In this document: positions 40,802 through 48,422 of the stretch, in pieces | How positions within the stretch are numbered: the first letter of the stretch is position 1 | Layout: every line of letters starts with the position of its first letter | From: Polyangia bacterium | GTDB taxonomy: Bacteria; Myxococcota_A; Polyangia; Nannocystales; Nannocystaceae | Assembly (NCBI GenBank): GCA_030430565.1 | Contig: JAUIKS010000026.1 | Location: 1-64,000 of the forward strand | Reading direction: 5' to 3' | DNA length: 64,000 nucleotides | Translations under genes and position numbers: made by a program | Notes under the pieces: generated by a model | Seen by the model: the letters and a program-made list of their open reading frames with translations, nothing else | Database searches by the model: none | Told to the model about the DNA's origin: nothing

Positions 40802-42460
40802 CTACTCCGTGATCACGACCGCCGAGCCCTCGCCGTTCTTGGAGACGCCGGGCATCACCGAGTGCCAGCCGGCCGGGAGCCGCGGGTGCAAAAACCCGAA
40901 CAGCCAGCGCGCGTCCGCGGGCGAGAGGTTCACGCAGCCGTGGCTGCGGACCAGGCCGAAGCCGCCGTGCCAAAACGCGCCGTGGAGCGCGACGTTGTTG
41001 TGAAAGTACTGCGTCCACGGCACGTCCTCGATCGAGTAGGCGTCGTCCTCGACGGGCTGATCACGCATCGACGTCGCGACGTGCTTGCTCTGCAGACGAT
41101 GGACGCCGATCGGGGTCATGCCCGGCTCGCGCCCGGTCGAGACCAGCGTCGTGAACACCGGGCGATCGCCCTCGTAGGCCACGAGCACCTGCTCCGATAG
41201 ATCGACGTGCACCCAGGTCTCGTCCTGCCCGACGCCGGGCGGGCGCTTGAGCTTGCGCGCCTTACCGACCGCGTAGGCCCGCATCACGCGGCCGTCGTCA
41301 TCTTCGAAGTACTCGTGGGCGCCCAGCAGCACCTTGCGCTTGAACGGCCAGCGCGCCCGTCGCTCGGGCGGCTCCTCGTCGCCGTCGAACACCGCGTCGA
41401 CGAGCAGCTCGCTACCTGGCTCTTTGCGCTGCTTCATCCCGGTCTCGCGCAGGATCCAGTAGACGGGCAGATCCTCGGCGCCGTTCGGCAGCACGACGCC
41501 CTGGAACTTGGAGCCCTCCTTCTGCCCGAGCTGGTACTTGCGCGCGTACACGCCCCGGAGCGTGCGCAGGAAGTGACGCTTGGACTTCACCGCCTCGCCC
41601 GCGACGGTCACGTAGTAGCCGGCGTTGAGGTACTCCTTGACGACCGCCGGGACCTCCTCGGGTCGCTGGGCCGGGTGCGTCGGCATCGGCTCGCGCGCGT
41701 GCTCGGCGACCCACGCCTGGCCGGCCTCGTCGGCGCGGTCCTGCTCGGAGAAGCTCGGCAGCCGGTGGAAAAACGGCGTCGCGTCGTGGTTAACCCGCCA
41801 GTACTCGTAGGGCATCGGCTCCTCGAGCTTGGGCTTCGGGTTGTTGACGAGGCCGTCGTCGGGCGGATCCTCGCCGACGCGCATGCCCGCGTTCATGCAG
41901 ATCCAGCCGTAGGGGAAGACCTTGTGCCAGCCCTTGCTGCAGCCGCCGCCGAAGCTCAGCTCGCCGTCGACCCGCAGGCGCGTCCCGGCCCGCACGATCC
42001 CGACCATCTTCGCCTTGAGGTCCGTGTGCTCGCGGATGATCGCGGCCGCGCCGGTGATCAGGCCGTGCTGGGGAAACGCGGCCTCGTCCTCCTCGTCGAG
42101 CGCCACCGCGTCGGCGTGAACCGGCGGGAACGCGGTGTACGATCCCTCGGCGTCGGTCTGCATCCACGCGGGACCGCTCGCCGGTGGGCCCGCGTCGCCC
42201 GCCGCGTCCGCCGAGTCCGCGGCTGCCACGAGACCGTCACCGCCCTCGTCCTCCGCGCCGGCGTAGACCGACGACGGCCGCGCCTCCGCGTCGTTCGCGG
42301 ACGCGTCGGAGACCTCGGATCCCGCCGCCGGCTGGGCGCTCACGGGTCCGCTGGCCCCGGCCGTGAGCGCGCTGAGCTCGTAGACGATCGCCACCAACGC
42401 GCCCCCGAGCAAAAAGCTCCCGAGGAGTTCAGTGAGGCGCGTACGGTTCAGCGAGAGCAT
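40802..42460 (-). CDS. L,D-transpeptidase (YkuD) with membrane anchor, 552 aa
   Basis: The N-terminus has one hydrophobic helix (about residues 11-33, LLGSFLLGGALVAIVYELSAL) as anchor, then an Ala/Asp/Glu-rich linker, an SH3-like region (about 130-200, AIIREHTDLKAKMVGIVRAG), and a C-terminal YkuD domain (about 410-540) with VHVDLSEQVLVAYEGDRPV, HGAFWHGGFG and catalytic Cys509 in SHGCVNL. It makes 3-3 peptidoglycan crosslinks or attaches lipoproteins to the wall in the periplasm. The linker is longer than usual. The caspase/hydrolase gene lies downstream on the same strand; whether they are linked in function is unknown. Divergent from the barrel gene at 42605. Confidence 0.88.
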   Translation of the reverse strand: MLSLNRTRLTELLGSFLLGGALVAIVYELSALTAGASGPVSAQPAAGSEVSDASANDAEARPSSVYAGAEDEGGDGLVAAADSADAAGDAGPPASGPAWMQTDAEGSYTAFPPVHADAVALDEEDEAAFPQHGLITGAAAIIREHTDLKAKMVGIVRAGTRLRVDGELSFGGGCSKGWHKVFPYGWICMNAGMRVGEDPPDDGLVNNPKPKLEEPMPYEYWRVNHDATPFFHRLPSFSEQDRADEAGQAWVAEHAREPMPTHPAQRPEEVPAVVKEYLNAGYYVTVAGEAVKSKRHFLRTLRGVYARKYQLGQKEGSKFQGVVLPNGAEDLPVYWILRETGMKQRKEPGSELLVDAVFDGDEEPPERRARWPFKRKVLLGAHEYFEDDDGRVMRAYAVGKARKLKRPPGVGQDETWVHVDLSEQVLVAYEGDRPVFTTLVSTGREPGMTPIGVHRLQSKHVATSMRDQPVEDDAYSIEDVPWTQYFHNNVALHGAFWHGGFGLVRSHGCVNLSPADARWLFGFLHPRLPAGWHSVMPGVSKNGEGSAVVITE

Positions 42461-42604
42461 TGATCGGCAGCAGCGGCGATGCGCGAAAAAACGCGGACGT
42501 GACGATAGTCGTCCGCGGCCGGGCTCGCAAGCCGCCGCGCCCAGGCGCAGCTCGTCGTGTGCACAGACACATCGGGCGCTTGCCCAGACCCCGCGCCGTG
42601 ACGC

Positions 42605-43534
42605 ATGCTAGCCCCCGTGTCGGCCACGGCTCGGCCTTCTGCGCGAACGATCTCGTCCGCGCGCGCGCGGCCCCCAACGTGGGTGTGGCTGCCCATGATC
42701 CCCGCGCTCTGGATCGGCGCCGCCGGTGTCGCCTATGCCGGCAGCGCGCCCGCCACGTCGAGCGCCGCGCCAACGCCGGCGCCGGCGCCCGACGCTGAGC
42801 CCGCTGGCGACGCTGGGCCCGCGAGCGCGGCCCCCGTCGCCGCCCCGGCCCCGGCCCCTCCCTCGACGGCGAGCGACGAGGCCGCCGCCCCCGAGGGACC
42901 CGTTGACGACGCGGCCACAGAAGACGAAGCGGAGGTCGAAGCCGAGGTCGCGGACGAGGAGACCGAAGACGCCGGCGACGCAGCGGACGAACCGACCGAG
43001 CGCGTCAAGCCCCCGCGGGTCGACGGCGCGTACATCGGCGCGGTCATCGGCGGCGGGCTCACGTTCACGCGCGTCAACGACCTCGACACGTCGGCGCCCT
43101 TCCTCGGCCCCGGCGGCTGGGTGCGGATCGGGGAGGTCGTGTTCCCGTGGATGTCCATCGGCGTGCAGGCCGGCGGGCGCGCGGGCTGGATCAAGAACCA
43201 GCGCGTGGCCCAAGGCGCGGTGCTGGTCGAGCTCGGCTTTCTGCCCGCGCCGAAGAAGCTCCCGCTCTCGCTGCTCGTCGGCTTCGGGGCCGGCGGCGGC
43301 GCGGTCAACGAGGAGGGTGTCGAGGATCGCAGCGGCTTCGGCGGCGCGGCCTTCAAGGGGGCTGTCCGATACGACCTGTTCCCCGGCGCCGACATCCGCC
43401 GCCCCAACCGCGGCGGCGGCTTCAGCCTCGGCCCCGAGCTCGGCTGGGTCGGCTACACGCCGGCGGCGGCCGGGCGGCCGATGTCCAACACGGTCTACCT
43501 CGGGCTGTGGATCGGCTACTACTTCGGCTCGTGA
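42605..43534 (+). CDS. Putative outer-membrane beta-barrel protein, 309 aa
   Basis: Signal-like segment (WVWLPMIPALWIGAAGVAYAG, cleavage near residue 46) after a long basic N-terminus; an alternative ATG at 42695 would give a normal signal peptide. Then an Ala/Pro and Asp/Glu-rich linker (about 50-135) and a barrel of alternating strands (YIGAVIGGGLTFTRV, VGFGAGGGAVNE, SLGPELGWVG) ending YLGLWIGYYFGS. I do not recognise a specific family. The stop codon lies in the first unit of a short tandem DNA repeat. Confidence 0.75.
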   Translation: MLAPVSATARPSARTISSARARPPTWVWLPMIPALWIGAAGVAYAGSAPATSSAAPTPAPAPDAEPAGDAGPASAAPVAAPAPAPPSTASDEAAAPEGPVDDAATEDEAEVEAEVADEETEDAGDAADEPTERVKPPRVDGAYIGAVIGGGLTFTRVNDLDTSAPFLGPGGWVRIGEVVFPWMSIGVQAGGRAGWIKNQRVAQGAVLVELGFLPAPKKLPLSLLVGFGAGGGAVNEEGVEDRSGFGGAAFKGAVRYDLFPGADIRRPNRGGGFSLGPELGWVGYTPAAAGRPMSNTVYLGLWIGYYFGS

Positions 43535-43583
43535 CTCTCCCGTGACTCTCTCATAACTCCCTCGTGACTCTCTCGTGACTCTT
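43529..43583 (+). repeat. Tandem repeat of a CGTGACTCTC-like unit at a gene end
   Basis: Five adjacent units of about 11 bp (four close to TCGTGACTCTC, one degenerate as TCATAACTCC) start at the last codons of the barrel gene and run into the spacer. The TGA stop is part of the first unit. Origin probably slippage; no function visible. Confidence 0.8.
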
Positions 43584-43645
43584 CGGACATCCACGCCGGG
43601 CGATCCCGACCGGAACTTTCACCGGCGCGAAGCGTCAAACCACTG

Positions 43646-44398
43646 ATGACCATGACCCCCGACGTCGACGCGCCCGCCTCCCCCGGACCCTCGTGGGCGC
43701 GCGGCGCCGCGGGCTCGGGCGTCATCGCCGGCGTCGTCGGCTCGAGCGTGCTCGCCGGCGGCTACTACCTGAAGTACGCCGCCGCGCTCCCGCGCTTTGA
43801 GTGGCTGCCCTGGTCGCTCTCGATCGTCAGCTTCGGCCTGCTCTCGGGGCTGTTCATCGCGGTCTCGATCTGCGGCGGCATCGTGCTCGCGCGCCGCCGC
43901 GCCGCGCTCGGGGTCTCGGGCGTCCGCAGCAACGACATCTTCGGCGCGGCGGTCGGCGCGGTCGTCGGCGGGCTGTTCCCCTGTCTCATCGGCGTGGTCG
44001 GCTACGGCTCGCTCACGCTGCCCTACGCAGGCACCGACCTCGCCTCGGCCACCGTGTTCGTGACCGCGATGCTGCTCGGGGGCCTCTGCTCCCTGCCCGC
44101 CGCGACCGAGCGCGACTACGACGGCCCGCGCTGGCGCGCGCTCGCGCTCGGCTTCTTGGCCGCCGCGCTCGTCGTGATCCCCTTCGGCCTCACCATCGCC
44201 GGCGCCTTCACGGCCGAGCTGACGCTGCCGGTGATCCGCGAGATCCTCTACACGATCGGCGGCGCGTCCGTCGATCACTCTCACGTCGTGCTCGGGCTGT
44301 TCGCGGGCGCGCTGTCGGTGCTGCTCGGCGCGCTGTTCGGCTCGATCATCGGCGTGACCACGCGCCTGGCGGCGCTGCTCCGCCGCGTCGCCGGCTGA
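43646..44398 (+). CDS. Multi-pass membrane protein, unknown, 250 aa
   Basis: Six or so hydrophobic helices with many small residues, linked by short loops; no charged or metal-binding motif that suggests a catalytic role. GAAVGAVVGGLFPCLIGVVGYG has glycine-zipper character. A second in-frame ATG two codons in is equally possible. It ends 8 bp before the convergent 44407-45105 gene. Unrecognised. Confidence 0.7.
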   Translation: MTMTPDVDAPASPGPSWARGAAGSGVIAGVVGSSVLAGGYYLKYAAALPRFEWLPWSLSIVSFGLLSGLFIAVSICGGIVLARRRAALGVSGVRSNDIFGAAVGAVVGGLFPCLIGVVGYGSLTLPYAGTDLASATVFVTAMLLGGLCSLPAATERDYDGPRWRALALGFLAAALVVIPFGLTIAGAFTAELTLPVIREILYTIGGASVDHSHVVLGLFAGALSVLLGALFGSIIGVTTRLAALLRRVAG

Positions 44399-44406
44399 GC
44401 CCGCGC

Positions 44407-45105
44407 TCAGAAGTGAAACGCCGGGCCGACGCCGAAGCACGGCGCGTGCTCGATCCCGTGCTCGCTGACCACGATCGTGTAGTCGATCTCGACGTCGATG
44501 CCGGCGTACTTGGAGAACCACACGTACACGCCCGCGGCGCTCGTCAGGCCGACCAGCACCTCCTGCTCGCCGTCCGTGAACACGGCGTCCAGCGCCGGGC
44601 CGACGCCGATATAGGGCGTGACCCGATGGTTCACGTGAAATGGCTTCTTGAGCAGGAGGTCGATGGGCATGATGAACATCCCGCCACCGCCGACCAGCGC
44701 GATCTGGATCTCGAACTCGAGACGGTTCTGGATCAGCTCGCGCTCGTAGAACACGCTCGCGCCGAAGCGCGGGTGCAGCTCGTGCCCGCCGGCGTCCTCC
44801 GTGTGCTCCCCCTCGGGCGCGGGCTCAACGGGCCCGACGGGCTCGGCGGGCTCAGCGGGCACGATCAGGAACAGCGCGAGCGCCTTGGCGCCGAGCAGGT
44901 TCTCGGTGTGCTCCTTGAGATGGCCGCCGTGCCGCGCCGACGCGTCGCGCTCTTCGCTCGCCTCGTGGTGTGGACCCTCCGCGCCCTCCGACGCGCGCGA
45001 GCTCGACGGCCACGCGAGCACCACCAGCGCCGAGGTCACCGCGAGCGCGCGCGAGGGCTTCCAGAACCGCCGACGGGAGCCGCTATCGAGGGGAGGAAGA
45101 CGCAC
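44407..45105 (-). CDS. Secreted, His/Glu-rich, barrel-like outer-membrane protein, 232 aa
   Basis: GTG start; signal peptide (ALAVTSALVVLAWPSSSRAS, cleavage near residue 39), a His-, Glu- and Pro-rich segment (GPHHEASEERDASARHGGH, then AEPAEPVGPVEPAPEGEH) that could bind metal, and a C-terminal small barrel-type domain (RFGASVFYERELIQNRLEF, YIGVGPALDAVF, ending FGVGPAFHF with terminal Phe). Probably an outer-membrane protein of about eight strands. No named family recognised. Confidence 0.72.
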   Translation of the reverse strand: MRLPPLDSGSRRRFWKPSRALAVTSALVVLAWPSSSRASEGAEGPHHEASEERDASARHGGHLKEHTENLLGAKALALFLIVPAEPAEPVGPVEPAPEGEHTEDAGGHELHPRFGASVFYERELIQNRLEFEIQIALVGGGGMFIMPIDLLLKKPFHVNHRVTPYIGVGPALDAVFTDGEQEVLVGLTSAAGVYVWFSKYAGIDVEIDYTIVVSEHGIEHAPCFGVGPAFHF

Positions 45106-45197
45106 GCGGATACCCTGACAGCTTGGTTATACGGCCTCGTACGCGCGACGTTACTTGGCCTGCGCGCGGATTCGGTCTACACGTCGAGTCCTCGCCC

Positions 45198-46757
45198 ATG
45201 CTGAACCTCCGCAGCTCCCCGCCCCCCGCGCTCGGCGCTGCGCTGCTGGTCGCGGCCTGTCACGCCGCCGCGCCCGCCAGCGAGCCGAACGCGGCGACCG
45301 CTCCCGCGATCCAGCTCGACACGGGCGCGCCCGCGCGCCCCTCGGATCCCTACACGCTGCGCGAGCCGATCCTCGCCGGCCCCGGTGACCCGAGCGTCGC
45401 GGTGGTGTTCGACGGCGACACGCGGGAGTGGCCCGAGGGCCAGCTCGCGACCCACGACCGCCGCTACCTCTACCTGCGCTTCGCCCCCGCCGGCCCGCCG
45501 TGGACGCTGCAGGCCGGCCCCGTCAGCACGGTGATCTCGCTCGACGTCGACGCCGACGCGAGCACCGGGCGCGCGCTCCGGGATGACGGGCACGCGCCGC
45601 TCGGCGTCGATCTAGAGATCCAGCTGTCGCCGAGCGACGCCGCGCTCGCGCCGGGCCGCGGCGTGCTCGTCACGAGCTACGACGCCTCCGGGCGCGCGCG
45701 CAGCTCGACCCACGCCGAGGTCGGCTTCTCGTTCGCGCCGACCTACGCCGCCGCGAGCTACGAGGCGCGCGTCCGCAGGACGCCCTCGGCCGCGCTGCCG
45801 CGCGGGATCACGGGGCCGGTGCGCGCGCTGCTCTCGACGCGCGGGCGCGCGGCCAAGACCCGCGCGCTGCACGAGCACGTCTCGCTCGACGTCGGCGGCG
45901 TCGGCCCGCGGCGCGCCGACGCGGGGCTCCCCGGGGCGACAGAATCAGGCCTTCGGGTCATGTCCTACAACGTGCTGCGCGCGAGCCCGCGCGCCGATCC
46001 GCGCCCCTTCGCGCGCACGCTCGCCGCGCTGCAGCCCGACGTCCTGCTCGCGCAGGAGTGGGACGGCTTCGACGCCCGCGCGCTGCACAAGTGGTTCGCG
46101 CAGAACCTCGGCCCGTCGCGCCGCACCGGCGACTGGTACACGCACAGCGACCCCGATCGCGGCCTCGCGCTGATCAGCGCCTACCCGATCGAGCGTCCGC
46201 TCGACCTCGGGATCCCGCGCGGGGAGGCCAACGGGCGCCCGCGCTTCGTCGCCGCGATCATCCGGACCCCGCTCGGGCGCGGCCTCTTCGCGAGCGTGCA
46301 CCTCAAGTGCTGCGGCACGCTCGGCAGCCCCGAGGACGAGCAGCGCGTCGCCCAGGCCCGCTCGATCTACGCGCGCGCCCGCGCGCTCGAGCGCGAGCAC
46401 AACCTGGACTTCGTGGTCCTCGGCGGCGACCTCAACCTGGTCGGATCGCGCGCGCCCCTCGACGCGCTGATCGGCGGCGCGCAGGCGGGTGATCGCGGCC
46501 TGCGACCCGCCGCCCCGCAGGTGCTGGGCGACGGCGGCTGTCACACCTGGCGCGGCGACGCGGACAGCCCCTTCAGCCCCGGCCGACTCGACTTCATCGC
46601 CGGGAGCGCCCGCGCCCTGAGCGAGACGCGCGCGTTCGCGCTCGACAGCGCCGAGCTGTCCCCCGAGACATTACGCGCCTACGGCCTCGACGCGCGCGAC
46701 ACCGACGCGAGCGATCACCTCCCGATCGTGGTCGAGTTCGCGCGGCGCGGGACCTGA
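45198..46757 (+). CDS. Endonuclease/exonuclease/phosphatase-family lipoprotein, 519 aa
   Basis: The start is chosen because LGAALLVAACHAA gives a good lipobox (Cys21). Residues about 60-240 form a beta-rich domain with a DGDTREWPEGQLATHDRRYLYLRF start, like carbohydrate-binding or sugar-lectin modules found in secreted hydrolases. The C-terminal half is the EEP fold: SYNVLR (about 256), LLAQEWDGF (the metal-binding Glu), GGDLNLV (about 409) and DASDHLPIVV (about 505). It would be an extracellular phosphodiesterase or nuclease; the substrate could be DNA, a phospholipid or a sugar phosphate. A hairpin 9 bp after the stop fits a terminator. No neighbour tells the substrate. Confidence 0.83.
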   Translation: MLNLRSSPPPALGAALLVAACHAAAPASEPNAATAPAIQLDTGAPARPSDPYTLREPILAGPGDPSVAVVFDGDTREWPEGQLATHDRRYLYLRFAPAGPPWTLQAGPVSTVISLDVDADASTGRALRDDGHAPLGVDLEIQLSPSDAALAPGRGVLVTSYDASGRARSSTHAEVGFSFAPTYAAASYEARVRRTPSAALPRGITGPVRALLSTRGRAAKTRALHEHVSLDVGGVGPRRADAGLPGATESGLRVMSYNVLRASPRADPRPFARTLAALQPDVLLAQEWDGFDARALHKWFAQNLGPSRRTGDWYTHSDPDRGLALISAYPIERPLDLGIPRGEANGRPRFVAAIIRTPLGRGLFASVHLKCCGTLGSPEDEQRVAQARSIYARARALEREHNLDFVVLGGDLNLVGSRAPLDALIGGAQAGDRGLRPAAPQVLGDGGCHTWRGDADSPFSPGRLDFIAGSARALSETRAFALDSAELSPETLRAYGLDARDTDASDHLPIVVEFARRGT

Positions 46758-46765
46758 CGCGCGCG

Positions 46766-46781
46766 TCCGCGTTGACGCGGA
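46766..46781. terminator. Hairpin TCCGCG-TTGA-CGCGGA right after the EEP gene
   Basis: Perfect 6-bp arms around a TTGA tetraloop, starting 9 nt after the stop at 46757, extendable by a G-T and a C-G pair. Position fits a terminator; no T-run. Confidence 0.5.
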
Positions 46782-46958
46782 TGTCATGGGCCCGCTGCGG
46801 GGGCGCGCCAGCGGTGACAGCCGCGCGCGCGAGGGCCCGCGCGCCGGGCTTTGACGCGTGGTTCGCGTGTCCACGCGCCCCCTTCGACCTCCCGTCCGCG
46901 TGGACCGAGTGATCGGTCGCCCCGGCTGACCGCGACGGGATCGTCGCGCCGCGGTCAG

Positions 46959-46979
46959 TCAACAACTTTGTTGATCAAC
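46959..46979. promoter_or_regulatory. Overlapping palindromes upstream of the beta-propeller gene
   Basis: TCAACAA-CT-TTGTTGA (46959-46974) has perfect 7-bp arms and overlaps GTTGATCAAC (46970-46979), a perfect 10-bp palindrome. AT-rich spot in GC-rich DNA about 75 bp before the start. Likely a regulator site overlapping a promoter. Function inferred. Confidence 0.5.
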
Positions 46980-47011
46980 GGCCGTTAGATGACGACGCGG
47001 CGGGGGATAGG

Positions 47012-47039
47012 ACGTGATGCCTCGGTACTGAGGCCACGT
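47012..47039 (+). promoter_or_regulatory. 5'-leader hairpin adjoining the Shine-Dalgarno
   Basis: ACGTG-AT-GCCTC, loop GGTACT, GAGGC-CACGT: a ten-pair stem with one AT bulge, ending one base before AGGAG (47041-47045) and 12 nt before the ATG. It could stabilise the mRNA or modulate access to the ribosome-binding site. Confidence 0.5.
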
Positions 47040-47051
47040 AAGGAGAGCATC

Positions 47052-48392
47052 ATGTCCACCCGTATTCGCCCCTCATCCATCGCTCGCTCCCACCGCCTCG
47101 CTCGCTCCCGCCGGCCGAGGTCGCGCATGCTCGGCGCCGCCGTCGTGACGCTGCTCGCCGGGTTCGCCCACGAGGCCGTCGCCGCGCCGCCTATCGACAG
47201 CCTGCAAGAGGTCGACAGCTGGGAGGCCGTCGTCCCCGGGACGACGCAGGCGCTCGCGCCGCTCGCCCTCGCGCTGTCGCCCGACCGCGAGCACCTGTAC
47301 GCCGTGACCCAAGAGCCAGGCACCATGGGTACCGGCGACGCGCAGATGCTCGTGTTCGACACCGATACGGGCGACACCGTGGGCGCGTCGCCGCTGACCG
47401 TCGCCAACGATCCCTCGACGCACGGCTTCCCGACCAGCATCGCCCTGAGCGCCGACGGCGACACCGGCTACGTGACGGTCTCGCGCGCCAACGGCAACAC
47501 CGTCACCGCCGGGACCGATCGCGTCGAGATCGTCGATCTCGCGCAGCCGACCGCCCCGCTGCCGCTCGGCGCCATCGACACGACGCTGCCGAGCCCCTAC
47601 GGCGTGTACGACATCGTCCGCGTCGGCGACACGCTCTACGCCAGCTCGCGCATCAACTACCGCGTGCTCGCGATCGACACGCTCACGAACACCTTCTCGT
47701 CGATCTTCGTCGGCGGCAAGCCGACCGGGCTCGCCGTCTCCCCCGACGAGAGCACCGTCTGGGCCGCGAATCGCATGCAGGTGAAGCTCGTCGGCGTCGA
47801 CGCGAGCACGAACGCGGTCACGAGCCAGCTGCCGATCCCGCTCCAGGGCTACGAGTCCGCGGCCTTCGTCGCCGCCAGCCCCGACGGCGAGAGCGTGTAC
47901 GTCACCTCCGCCGGCAGCGGCAGCCTCGCGCGCGTCGAGCTCGACACCATGAGCGTCATCGACCCGGACATCCCGACCGGCTGTACGCGCCTCGCCGAGA
48001 TCGAGATCGACCGCGACGGCTGGTACGCCTACGCCCGCTGCCCCAACGAGGATCTGCTCGTGATCGTCGACATCGACCCGATGAGCCCCAGCTACCACGA
48101 TGTCGCGCACGCGGTCGACGTCGACATCCGCACCAACTTCGGCCTGGTCGTGGACGACGAGGACGATCTGCGGGTCTACGTGAGCGACGCGCACTCGGGG
48201 TCGGTCGTGATCCTCGAGCACACCTGCCCGACGGGCGGCCTCGACAGCTGCGCGCAGCTCGACGCCTGCGCCGCGCTCGCGAACAAGGGCCAGTGCATCA
48301 GCTGCGTGAACCAGCACGCGAACGCGTGGGTGAGCCAGGGCTTGATCTCCGCCAACGAGAAGCAGGAGCTGTTCGTAGAGACCTGTGGTTGA
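47052..48392 (+). CDS. Secreted YVTN-type beta-propeller protein, 446 aa
   Basis: ATG with AGGAG 6 nt upstream. A long basic N-region (SRRPRSRMLGAAVVTLLAGF) precedes a signal peptide cleaved after AVAA. The rest is a seven-blade-type propeller with YVTN/Gly-Asp turn motifs: ALALSPDREHLYAV, GLAVSPDESTVWAANR, FVAASPDGESVYVTSAG, VVDDEDDLRVYVSDAHSG. The C-terminal 60 residues hold six Cys (HTCPTGGLDSCAQLDACAA, QCISCVNQHA, ETCG) that could form disulfides or bind a cofactor. Ligand unknown; many such proteins are surface-exposed binding or structural proteins in myxobacteria. Regulated by the leader hairpin and palindromes if those are functional. Confidence 0.82.
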   Translation: MSTRIRPSSIARSHRLARSRRPRSRMLGAAVVTLLAGFAHEAVAAPPIDSLQEVDSWEAVVPGTTQALAPLALALSPDREHLYAVTQEPGTMGTGDAQMLVFDTDTGDTVGASPLTVANDPSTHGFPTSIALSADGDTGYVTVSRANGNTVTAGTDRVEIVDLAQPTAPLPLGAIDTTLPSPYGVYDIVRVGDTLYASSRINYRVLAIDTLTNTFSSIFVGGKPTGLAVSPDESTVWAANRMQVKLVGVDASTNAVTSQLPIPLQGYESAAFVAASPDGESVYVTSAGSGSLARVELDTMSVIDPDIPTGCTRLAEIEIDRDGWYAYARCPNEDLLVIVDIDPMSPSYHDVAHAVDVDIRTNFGLVVDDEDDLRVYVSDAHSGSVVILEHTCPTGGLDSCAQLDACAALANKGQCISCVNQHANAWVSQGLISANEKQELFVETCG

Positions 48393-48422
48393 GCGCGTCG
48401 CGGGCGGCGGGCGGACGCGGCG

